From positions 1 through 12,712 of the forward strand of contig CAZKJS010000040.1 in NCBI GenBank assembly GCA_964553255.1: DNA of 12,712 nt, given 5' to 3'. Position numbers and translations under genes: made by a program. Each line of letters starts with the position of its first letter. The stretch's first letter is position 1. The notes under the pieces were generated by a model. The model made no database searches and was not told the origin of the DNA. It worked only from the letters and a program-made list of their open reading frames with translations. Below, one piece after another: positions 5,763 through 12,712 of this stretch. Source of the stretch: JAQUCI01 sp964553255. GTDB lineage: Bacteria > Bacillota_I > Bacilli_A > Erysipelotrichales > Erysipelotrichaceae.

Positions 5763-6845
5763 TCAATTTAGATAGCTTGTTACTATTTCGTTTGTTTCAT
5801 GATTCTTCTCAATAATTGCCACAACTTGATCGTTTGCACTAATGGTCACTATGATTTTGATATCTTTATTAAAACTTCTAATGAGTTGACCGCAGTATTG
5901 TGTTAATGCTCTTATTTCAGCATATGTTTTCCCTTGAACTCTAACACTGATCTTTAGCACGCTTGCTTGACCATCAATGTATTTAGCTTGTCCCATGACA
6001 TTGACACTCTCCGGTAAGAAATCAACAATTGCTTGACGCATATTCAATAATTTGCTATTTGTGTCACCATCAATTCTACCGGCTTCAGTTGTTGGCATAA
6101 GTACCCATTTCTCATCTAGTTTACTAAATTGTCCAGTACGTCCGGTAAAATACCCTCTAGCAATATAGCCCCCTGGCAATGTTGCATCACTACTGGCGGT
6201 ATTGTAAATAAGAATACATAGTGGTATATCAGCCAATCCTTCAAGTGAGCGTAAATAACTTTCGAGTTTACGACCAGCGTTAGTAGCGTATTCCCATAGT
6301 CTATCATCTGACAAAGTGTATGATCTTGTTACACCATCTGTTGTGATTGTTTGATTTTTATTAACGATAATAGCCAATGTTACACCATCAATACTCAAGT
6401 TAGGATTATTCTTCTTGATGAAATTTAATTCAAATACATCAGTGACGATAACTGGATCTATGATCGTTTCATTACCATTTCCAGTTAAAAAGGGTGTTCC
6501 TTTACTAGGGTTTAGTCCTTGAGTGTTAGTATCGCTTTCTCTTCCTACTAGATTTAATAACATACTACGCTTGATCAACTGACCTTCTTGCGCATAGAAA
6601 CTATTTACTGGAAAGTAACCTTTTGAATACTCTTCAAGTCCAACACCAATCTCAACCATATCATAGCGACTTTGATAAGTACCATGATAACTTCTGGTGT
6701 CACTAGCAGTAAATGGAATGACATAGGTGTATTCTCCTTTGTTAGCTTCACTTAAGATGATAACATTGGTATCACTTTCTTCCTTAGGGCTACAAGCGGC
6801 TAAAAACAACAAAACCGCTAAAATAAATAATACTGACTTACGCAT
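5763..6845 (-). CDS. camS: CamS family sex-pheromone lipoprotein
   Basis: A 360-residue exported lipoprotein of the CamS family (YerH in Bacillus, precursor of pheromone cAM373 in Staphylococcus). The signal peptide MRKSVLFILAVLLFLAAC ends in a lipobox LAAC with the lipidated Cys18. The mature domain is extracytoplasmic; its role is poorly understood. In the staphylococcal relative the end of the cleaved signal peptide is the mating pheromone; here the equivalent residues 11-17 are VLLFLAA. Recognition rests on the lipoprotein architecture, residues such as LEEYSKGYFPVNSFYAQEG and the place after ligA, the usual pcrA-ligA-camS order. The start is firm: GAGGTGAT (6858-6851) lies ahead of ATG 6845, and the gene overlaps the ligA stop by eight bases, implying translational coupling. 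Full length. Confidence 0.92.
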   Translation of the reverse strand: MRKSVLFILAVLLFLAACSPKEESDTNVIILSEANKGEYTYVIPFTASDTRSYHGTYQSRYDMVEIGVGLEEYSKGYFPVNSFYAQEGQLIKRSMLLNLVGRESDTNTQGLNPSKGTPFLTGNGNETIIDPVIVTDVFELNFIKKNNPNLSIDGVTLAIIVNKNQTITTDGVTRSYTLSDDRLWEYATNAGRKLESYLRSLEGLADIPLCILIYNTASSDATLPGGYIARGYFTGRTGQFSKLDEKWVLMPTTEAGRIDGDTNSKLLNMRQAIVDFLPESVNVMGQAKYIDGQASVLKISVRVQGKTYAEIRALTQYCGQLIRSFNKDIKIIVTISANDQVVAIIEKNHETNEIVTSYLN

Positions 6846-8826
6846 TTTTCATCACCTCAGCTATAAATTCTTCTTCATTAATGATTGTAACATTAAATTG
6901 CAATGCTTTATCAAGTTTACTACCAGCATCACTACCACATAATAAGTAATCAGTTTGTTTAGATACACTGCCACTAACCTTAGCACCCATCTTTTCAAGT
7001 AATGATTGCGTTTCTTGTCTTGTGTGATTATTCAAAGTTCCTGTTATTACTACGGTTTTGTTGGTAAAAATACTATCTTGTTTTTGTTCACTGCGATATT
7101 TGGTATTAATTCCTAAACTTGTTAGATTTTTAAGCAACTGTTGATTGCTTTCATCTTGGAAAAAACGCTTGATCGCTTGTGCTGTTATTTCACCAATATC
7201 ATTAATGGCGATCAAATCTAAAACATCAGCGCTCTGAATCTTGTCTAACGTCTTAAAATGTTCCGCTAAAACCTTAGCTGCTTTCTCTCCAACTTGTTTA
7301 ATACCAAGACCATTGATAAGCTTATCTAGATTACAAGTTTTACTTTTCTCAATAGCTTCAAGTAGATTATCTACTGATTTCTTACCCATTTTATCAACAT
7401 CATATAATTTATCACGATGATCTTGTAAACGATATATATCTTCTACGGTTTTAAGATACCCTAGTTGATGGAGTTTCTCAACTTTTTTACCACCTAAACC
7501 TTCAATGTTTAAGGCATTACGGCTTGCGAAATGACTGATCGCTTCAACTACTCTAGCTGGACAATCATTATTAATACAGTAATTATCTGCTTCATCAATA
7601 CTACGATAAAGCTCACTATGACATACCGGACAGTTTTTAGGAAAGATGTATTCTTGTTGGCTGCCATCTCTTTTTTCTGCCAAGCTTCTTACTACTTCAG
7701 GTATTATCTCTCCCGCCTTACGCACTACTACAAAATCATTCTCTCTGATATCACGTGATTTGATCAAATCTTCATTGTGTAGTGAAGCGAATGTTACCTT
7801 TGTACCAGCCACAAATACTGGCTCAAGTCTTGCGTTTGGTGTAATTTTCCCAGTTCTACCAACAGTCACAAATATTTCCTTAAGCTTAGTAGTTACCTCG
7901 GTAGCGGGAAACTTATAGGCAATGGCCCATCTTGGTGTCTTGGCGGTATATCCTAATCGCTCTTGATCAGAAAAATCATTAACTTTGATAACAATACCAT
8001 CAATTTCATATGGTAACTCTTCTCTTTTTAAACTCATTTCTTCGATAAATGACCAGACATCATTGATGTTTGCACATACTTTTGTCATCGGATTAACCAC
8101 AAAGCCTAGTCTTTTTAACCACTGTAGTGCTTCATAATGTGTCTTTAAGTTAAACTTATTACCTTCACAAAGATAATACCAAAAAGCATCAAGCTTACGA
8201 CTCGCTGTTACTTTGGAATCTAATTGACGAATGCTTCCTGATGCCGCGTTGCGTGGATTAGCGAATAACGCTTCACTTTTAGCTTCTTTCTCTTTGTTTA
8301 GTTGCTCAAAGCTACGCTTTGGCATATATACTTCGCCTCTTACCTCAAGTTCTTGTGTTTCCGCTATCACTAAGGGTATTGATCTAATTGTTCTTACGTT
8401 GACACTAACATCTTCTCCCACTTCGCCATCACCTCGAGTTACACTATGGTGAAATAGACCATTTTGATATTCAATTGACATAGCTAAACCATCAATCTTA
8501 AGTTCAACTACATATTCAACACTTTCAATATCATTCTTTATTCTTTGATCAAAGGCCAATAAATCATCAAAACTAAAAGCATTAGCTAATGATAACATTT
8601 GACGCTTATGAACAATCTTATTAAAACTATCTGAAATAGCACCGCCTACTCTTTGACTTGGTGAGTTGATATCAAACATATCAGGATTTAGTTCTTCAAG
8701 CTTGATCAGTTCATGCATCAATTGATCAAATTCAACATCTGATACCGATGGTTGTTCTAAAGCGTAGTATTCATAATTGTACTTGTTCAATAGTGATCTT
8801 AGTTCTAGAATTCTTTCTTTACTCAT
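6838..8826 (-). CDS. ligA: NAD+-dependent DNA ligase LigA
   Basis: Seals nicks in duplex DNA during replication and repair using NAD+. The 662 residues hold all the usual parts: domain Ia with YEYYALEQPSVSDVEFD (18-34), the adenylated Lys110 in ELKIDG, then GEVGEDVSVNVRTIRSIP, EVRGEVYMP, the OB fold, a four-Cys zinc finger (CPVCHSE ... CINNDCPA), helix-hairpin-helix repeats (NIEGLGGKKVEKL, NGLGIKQVGEKAAKVL) and a C-terminal BRCT domain (about 585-662, KTVVITGTLNNHTRQET). Length is close to that of the E. coli enzyme. The frame is open 19 codons further upstream, but ATG 8826 has GGAGG five bases ahead, formed by the last pcrA codons, and lies two bases after the pcrA stop codon region. It overlaps camS by eight bases. 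Essential core gene, nothing missing. Confidence 0.97.
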   Translation of the reverse strand: MSKERILELRSLLNKYNYEYYALEQPSVSDVEFDQLMHELIKLEELNPDMFDINSPSQRVGGAISDSFNKIVHKRQMLSLANAFSFDDLLAFDQRIKNDIESVEYVVELKIDGLAMSIEYQNGLFHHSVTRGDGEVGEDVSVNVRTIRSIPLVIAETQELEVRGEVYMPKRSFEQLNKEKEAKSEALFANPRNAASGSIRQLDSKVTASRKLDAFWYYLCEGNKFNLKTHYEALQWLKRLGFVVNPMTKVCANINDVWSFIEEMSLKREELPYEIDGIVIKVNDFSDQERLGYTAKTPRWAIAYKFPATEVTTKLKEIFVTVGRTGKITPNARLEPVFVAGTKVTFASLHNEDLIKSRDIRENDFVVVRKAGEIIPEVVRSLAEKRDGSQQEYIFPKNCPVCHSELYRSIDEADNYCINNDCPARVVEAISHFASRNALNIEGLGGKKVEKLHQLGYLKTVEDIYRLQDHRDKLYDVDKMGKKSVDNLLEAIEKSKTCNLDKLINGLGIKQVGEKAAKVLAEHFKTLDKIQSADVLDLIAINDIGEITAQAIKRFFQDESNQQLLKNLTSLGINTKYRSEQKQDSIFTNKTVVITGTLNNHTRQETQSLLEKMGAKVSGSVSKQTDYLLCGSDAGSKLDKALQFNVTIINEEEFIAEVMKNA

Positions 8827-8827
8827 A

Positions 8828-10984
8828 TTATCCTCCATTTTTTTTAACTGATGGATGATTTTCGATAATCTTTTTAATACCATGAGGATGACTAAAAGCT
8901 ATTTCCATAATACCATCTTTGATATTGACAATGACACCATTACCATATGTAGTATGTTGAATAAGCTCACCTTTTTTAAAGATCGCTTGTTTTTTACGCG
9001 TTTCATTTTCATCAGTATTATAGATGATACTATGTCTATTCAACTCTACTTGTTCTTTTATAAATTCAGCATTAGCACCGACATGTTCAATAAACTGTTC
9101 ATCAATCTCTTTCACAAAGCGACTTGAAGTCTTTGGACAGTTCATTTGGTAACTATACCCCATACTATCAGTCAAGAATAATTTACGCTTAGCACGCGTA
9201 TAAGCAACATAAGCAAGCCGTCTTTCTTCTTCCAAACCTTTGATTCCTTCAGCCATTGTACGCTCACTTGGAAAAATACCCTCTGATAAACCATAAACAA
9301 ATACCGTATCAAATTCCAAGCCCTTAGCCGCATGAATTGTCATAAGTTGAATGTAATTGCCCTCATCACTATCCAAACGATCAGTATAAAGATTGACCAT
9401 CTGCAAGTATTCATCAATGTTGGTTTCAGAGTTATTTTGTTGGAAGTTAGTAACGTCAATGATTAACTCCTTCAAGTTTTCAATGCGCTCGATTTCCTTT
9501 CCTTCTTCAAGCATTTGACGATAGCCGCTTTCATTAATGACTAACTCAAGTAAATCAGCGATTGCTAATTCTTTTTTACTTTTCCAAGATTCAACCATAG
9601 AGACAAAGTCATCAAGTGACTTCTGTACCATGCCAGTAAAAAGTCTTTCCTCTTTAATGATCTGATACATACTAACACCTTTTTGTTTAGCTTCTGAAAA
9701 AATACGATCGATTGTTTTTTGTCCAATTTTACGCCTTGGATTATTGATGATTCGTTTTAATGAAAGATCATCCCCACTAACGATCAAACGTAGATAACAT
9801 AAAGCATCTTTAATCTCAAGACGATCATAGAATCGTGTCCCACCATATATGACATAAGGAATATGATTATCAACCATGCTTTTTTCAAGTGATCTTGATA
9901 AGTAGTTAGCACGATAAAGTATTGCCATGTCGGTCATTGCTTTACCCTCTTTATTTAGCGTCGCTACTTTATTAGCGATCCACATTGATTCATGATTTTC
10001 ATTTTGACCACGAAAATGGGTAATCAGTTCTCCACCCTCTTTTTTAGTGAATAGTCGCTTTTCAACCCGATTACGATTATTTATGATCATACTATTTGCG
10101 CCATTGAGTATGGGTGGATCACTGCGATAATTCTGATTCAATATGATTGTATCAACATCCTTAAAATCTTTCTCAAAATTCATGATGATGTTAATGTCAG
10201 CACCACGCCACGTATATATCGTTTGATCAGGATCACCAACAACATATACTTCATTTTCACTACCAGCTAATTGTTTGATAAGCTTGTATTGTATTTGATC
10301 GATATCTTGAAACTCATCCACATGAATATATCCAAATTTGCTTTGCCATCTTTTTAATATCTCAGGATATGTTTCAAACATCTTAACCGTCACTAATAAC
10401 AGATCATCAAAATCAAGGGCATACAACTCTTTTTGACGATTGGTATAATATTCATAAACTTTCGCTTTTTCTACTTGCCCGGGGTAATTACCAGCTAATA
10501 AATATGCTCTTTCTGTAGATACATACCCACATTTACAGTTAGCGATATAATCAAGCATACTACCGTAACTAAACTTCTGTCTTTCAATACCAAACTGTTG
10601 ATAAGCTTCTTTAAGTATGCTTTTTTGATCATCTTGATCAAGCACGGTGAAATTACGTGGCATATTCATACTTACGATGTCTCTTCGTAATATAAAAACA
10701 CAAAGCGAATGGATTGTAGAAATATGAACGCCACTCGCGATATCTTTAAGCTGTGATTCAATCCGTATTTTCATTTCCTTAGCTGCTTTATTGGTAAAAG
10801 TTATCGCTAAGATCTGACCAGCAAATATACCAAGTTCGTTAATCAGATAAGCGATCCTAGTTGTTAAAACCCTAGTCTTACCACTACCAGCACCAGCAAT
10901 AATGCGCACATAGCGACTTTTAGTCACTACGGCTTTTTTTTGTTGTTCATTTAAGTTGTTTAGAAGATCGTTGAAATTGTCCAT
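8828..10984 (-). CDS. pcrA: ATP-dependent 3'-5' DNA helicase PcrA (UvrD/Rep family, SF1A)
   Basis: Unwinds DNA in repair, rolling-circle replication and removal of recombinase or RNA polymerase from DNA. The 718 residues show the SF1A motifs in order: Walker A GAGSGKT (31-37, Lys36), Ia AITFTNKAAKEMK, II VDEFQDID, III GDPDQTIYTWRGAD, IV LNQNYRS, V MTIHAAKGLEFDTVFVYG and VI EERRLAYVAYTRAK. The tail (about the last 50 residues, LIQHTTYGNGVIVNI ...) matches the Tudor-like C-terminal domain that binds RNA polymerase. Two in-frame ATGs are close together (10990 and 10984). I chose 10984 because an extended -10 box (10999-10991) places the transcription start at about that base, so the mRNA would be leaderless; no ribosome binding site exists for either. 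It is the first gene of pcrA-ligA-camS. Confidence 0.97.
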   Translation of the reverse strand: MDNFNDLLNNLNEQQKKAVVTKSRYVRIIAGAGSGKTRVLTTRIAYLINELGIFAGQILAITFTNKAAKEMKIRIESQLKDIASGVHISTIHSLCVFILRRDIVSMNMPRNFTVLDQDDQKSILKEAYQQFGIERQKFSYGSMLDYIANCKCGYVSTERAYLLAGNYPGQVEKAKVYEYYTNRQKELYALDFDDLLLVTVKMFETYPEILKRWQSKFGYIHVDEFQDIDQIQYKLIKQLAGSENEVYVVGDPDQTIYTWRGADINIIMNFEKDFKDVDTIILNQNYRSDPPILNGANSMIINNRNRVEKRLFTKKEGGELITHFRGQNENHESMWIANKVATLNKEGKAMTDMAILYRANYLSRSLEKSMVDNHIPYVIYGGTRFYDRLEIKDALCYLRLIVSGDDLSLKRIINNPRRKIGQKTIDRIFSEAKQKGVSMYQIIKEERLFTGMVQKSLDDFVSMVESWKSKKELAIADLLELVINESGYRQMLEEGKEIERIENLKELIIDVTNFQQNNSETNIDEYLQMVNLYTDRLDSDEGNYIQLMTIHAAKGLEFDTVFVYGLSEGIFPSERTMAEGIKGLEEERRLAYVAYTRAKRKLFLTDSMGYSYQMNCPKTSSRFVKEIDEQFIEHVGANAEFIKEQVELNRHSIIYNTDENETRKKQAIFKKGELIQHTTYGNGVIVNIKDGIMEIAFSHPHGIKKIIENHPSVKKNGG

Positions 10985-10990
10985 GACCAT

Positions 10991-10999
10991 ATTATAACA
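10991..10999 (-). promoter_or_regulatory. pcrA: Extended -10 promoter of the pcrA-ligA-camS operon
   Basis: TGTTATAAT (10999-10991) is an extended -10 element with a consensus TATAAT; the -35 position holds only AT-rich sequence, typical of extended -10 promoters. The predicted start falls at 10985-10984, on the second ATG of pcrA. Confidence 0.65.
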
Positions 11000-11052
11000 C
11001 GCACATCGCTTTAATATATGATGATGTGTTTATCGGTTAATACCATTTAGTA

Positions 11053-11061
11053 TGTTATAAT
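11053..11061 (+). promoter_or_regulatory. Extended -10 promoter of the methyltransferase-pseudouridine synthase operon
   Basis: TGTTATAAT on the plus strand, identical to the divergent pcrA element on the other strand. Transcription should start near 11068, leaving a leader of about 11 bases that still carries GAGG (11070-11073) five bases before ATG 11079. No good -35 box is seen. The two promoters share a 90-base divergent region. Confidence 0.65.
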
Positions 11062-11078
11062 CACAGTGTGAGGTTACT

Positions 11079-11951
11079 ATGGATATTATCGCAAAAAATT
11101 GGATAGATTATGAATGTATTGATGCAGGTGAAGGAGAAAAACTAGATCGTTGGAAAAACGTTATTTTATCTCGACCAGACCCAACTGCTATCTGGCCAAA
11201 AATGGCTGGACTAAACACTTGGCAAAACGCTGATGGTTATTATCATCGCTCAAACAAGGGTGGCGGTAAATGGGATTTTAAGCGTAAAGTGCCAAGTGAT
11301 TGGACTGTTTCTTATAACGAATTAACACTTAAGGTAGCTCCTACCGGCTTTAAACATACCGGTCTTTTCCCTGAACAAAGTGCTAATTGGGATTACATGC
11401 AAGCAAAGATAAAAGCAGCTAATAAACCAATAAAGATACTAAACCTTTTTGCTTATACTGGAGGAGCAACTATGGCTTGTGCTAGTGCTAAAGCTGCTGA
11501 GGTAGTTCACGTTGATGCATCAAAGGGTATGGTCGCTTGGGCCAAAGAAAATATGTATTTAAGTAAGCTTGAAGATCGTAAGATTCGCTTTATCATCGAT
11601 GATGTGAACAAGTTTGTTGAGCGTGAAATAAGACGCGGCAACAAGTATCATGGCATAATAATGGATCCACCTAGTTATGGTAGAGGTCCAAATAATGAAG
11701 TTTGGCAAATTGAGGAATTGCTTTATCCTTTAATTAATAACGTTGTTTCATTGTTAGATGATGAGCCTCTTTTCCTTCTTGTAAACTCGTACACAACTGG
11801 ATTCTCTTTAATGGCACTTGAGAATATCTTGAAACTTACTCTTAGTAAAAGATTTCCAAAAATAAAAATAACAACCGGTTCAATCGGATTGCCGATCACT
11901 AACCGCGATATTGTTTTGCCTTGTGGTATTTATGGCCGAGCTGAACTTTAA
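11079..11951 (+). CDS. Class I SAM-dependent methyltransferase, RlmI/RlmK-like
   Basis: A 290-residue methyltransferase of the COG1092 type, related to rRNA methyltransferases such as RlmI and the RlmK part of RlmL. SAM motif I is ILNLFAYTGGATMAC (120-134), the acidic ribose-binding residue is Asp146 in HVDASKG, and motif IV is IIMDPPSYGRG with DPPSY at 196-200. An N-terminal region (1-115, rich in Trp) precedes the Rossmann fold; the PUA domain of RlmI is not apparent. The substrate cannot be told; RNA is likely because the next gene is an RNA pseudouridine synthase that overlaps it by 20 bases. The start is fixed by GAGG five bases upstream and by the promoter. No oddities. Confidence 0.9.
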   Translation: MDIIAKNWIDYECIDAGEGEKLDRWKNVILSRPDPTAIWPKMAGLNTWQNADGYYHRSNKGGGKWDFKRKVPSDWTVSYNELTLKVAPTGFKHTGLFPEQSANWDYMQAKIKAANKPIKILNLFAYTGGATMACASAKAAEVVHVDASKGMVAWAKENMYLSKLEDRKIRFIIDDVNKFVEREIRRGNKYHGIIMDPPSYGRGPNNEVWQIEELLYPLINNVVSLLDDEPLFLLVNSYTTGFSLMALENILKLTLSKRFPKIKITTGSIGLPITNRDIVLPCGIYGRAEL

Positions 11952-12618
11952 TATCAATATAATCTATGAAGATAATCATCTTTTAGTTGTTGAAAAGCCA
12001 TGTAATGTATTGATGCAAAGTGATGAAACTAATGATGATGATCTTTTATCGATCTTAAAGCGATATCTGGTCACAAAATACAACAAACCAGGTGATGCTT
12101 TTTTAGGTATGGTACATCGTTTAGATCGTCCTGTTGGTGGTGTTGTTGTCTTTGCGAAAACTAGTAAAGCCGCTTCCAGATTGTCAAATCAAATACGCTT
12201 GAACAAAATGGAAAAAACATATCTAGCGGTTGTGTTAGGCGATGTTGAGCAAGAAAAAGCAACATTAAAAGATTATTTATATAAAGATAAAAAAAGCAAC
12301 ACAGTAAAAGTAGTTGAACCCTTACATGAAGAGGCAAAACTTGCCACTTTGAAATATGAGTTATTAGAACATAAGCAGAATCTTTCATTACTAAAAATTG
12401 ATTTGATCACTGGTAGATCTCATCAGATCAGAGTTCAATTTGCAAGTCGTAACAATCCTTTATGGGGTGATCAAAGATACAATCCTCAAGCTGAGATAAA
12501 ACAACAAATAGCGCTTTGGGCTTATCAATTATCATTTTTTCATCCAATATCAAATCAACGCTTAACTTTTACAAGTAAACCAAACGATAGATATCCATTT
12601 AATCAATTCAATATATAA
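11932..12618 (+). CDS. RluA-family RNA pseudouridine synthase
   Basis: Isomerises uridine to pseudouridine in rRNA or tRNA. The 228-residue protein is a single catalytic domain without an N-terminal S4 domain: INIIYEDNHLLVVEKPCNV (8-26), the catalytic loop HRLDRPVGG with Asp65 (family usually HRLDRPVSG), and LITGRSHQIRVQFAS. Position specificity is unknown. The frame is open seven codons further upstream, but ATG 11932 fits the family start and is preferred; the ribosome binding site is weak, so translation is probably coupled to the methyltransferase, which it overlaps by 20 bases. It ends in a strong terminator directly after the stop. Confidence 0.92.
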   Translation: MAELNFNINIIYEDNHLLVVEKPCNVLMQSDETNDDDLLSILKRYLVTKYNKPGDAFLGMVHRLDRPVGGVVVFAKTSKAASRLSNQIRLNKMEKTYLAVVLGDVEQEKATLKDYLYKDKKSNTVKVVEPLHEEAKLATLKYELLEHKQNLSLLKIDLITGRSHQIRVQFASRNNPLWGDQRYNPQAEIKQQIALWAYQLSFFHPISNQRLTFTSKPNDRYPFNQFNI

Positions 12619-12640
12619 AAAAGGCTCTGACGAGCCTTTT
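12619..12640. terminator. Bidirectional Rho-independent terminator
   Basis: AAAAGGCTC (12619-12627), loop TGAC, GAGCCTTTT (12632-12640): a perfect 9-base-pair stem whose A/T flanks give a U-tract in both directions. It begins one base after the pseudouridine synthase stop and also faces the minus-strand gene entering from the right, so it serves both convergent units. Confidence 0.9.
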
Positions 12641-12660
12641 CAATTATAAGTTTACTTAAA

Positions 12661-12712
12661 TTACATGATACCAAACGCGCCGGCTAAGAACATAAGAACG
12701 AATACAACCAAC
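12661..12712 (-). CDS. C-terminal end of a membrane protein (rest beyond the window)
   Basis: The minus strand reads LVVFVLMFLAGAFGIM then TAA (12663-12661). Sixteen very hydrophobic residues before a stop, 20 bases from a terminator that faces it, suggest the last membrane segment of an integral membrane protein, perhaps a transporter. The family cannot be named from this fragment. Confidence 0.5.
   Translation of the reverse strand, partial: LVVFVLMFLAGAFGIM

Noticed and set aside
5735..5765. Terminator after camS (ATCAA/TTGAT pairing)
   Set aside because: The stem is about five AU-rich pairs and is followed by A residues, not a U-tract, on the transcript.

Overview
The window looks like a chromosomal segment of a low-GC Gram-positive bacterium (Bacillota). 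The evidence is the block pcrA-ligA-camS, an RlmCD-type rRNA methyltransferase, a lipobox lipoprotein, strong GGAGG ribosome binding sites and AT-rich intergenic DNA. The very AT-rich core suggests an Erysipelotrichia or Mollicutes-related Bacilli lineage, but I cannot fix the genus. TGA is used as a stop (643-645) and Trp is TGG, so the Mycoplasma code does not apply.

Two parts are visible. Left part (1 to about 3640, minus strand): an accessory, defence-type cassette. In order of transcription it holds a DUF4268/PD-(D/E)xK-like predicted nuclease (2505-3437), a promoter with two phased upstream repeats (2345-2414), a small excisionase-type helix-turn-helix protein (2108-2299), a gamma-class adenine-N6 DNA methyltransferase (643-2091) and a cytosine-5 DNA methyltransferase cut by the window edge (1-641). 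This is richer in G+C than the rest (hand counts: 28/60 at 2641-2700 and 26/60 at 3061-3120, against 17/60 at 5281-5340 and 16/60 at 8521-8580). It abuts the 3' end of rlmD, a known integration site for integrative elements in Firmicutes. The 200-base junction holds three 13-base direct repeats at exact 29-base intervals and one copy of a 43-base imperfect repeat whose partner lies on the far side of the nuclease gene.

Right part (3640-12712): housekeeping core. On the minus strand, pcrA (DNA helicase), ligA (NAD+ DNA ligase) and camS (sex-pheromone lipoprotein family) are packed end to end as one operon. A separate promoter inside the camS tail region drives an unrecognised membrane-anchored protein and probably rlmD, whose start codon sits in the U-tract of a terminator-like hairpin. 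A divergent promoter pair (10991-11061) separates pcrA from a plus-strand two-gene operon: a RlmI-like SAM methyltransferase overlapped by an RluA-family pseudouridine synthase. A near-perfect bidirectional terminator (12619-12640) then faces the tail of a membrane protein gene entering from the right edge.

The core genes thus cover DNA repair/replication and RNA modification. The left cassette is a restriction-modification or related defence locus whose cognate restriction endonuclease is either the DUF4268 protein or lies beyond the left edge. No tRNA, rRNA, CRISPR array, transposase or integrase gene was seen.
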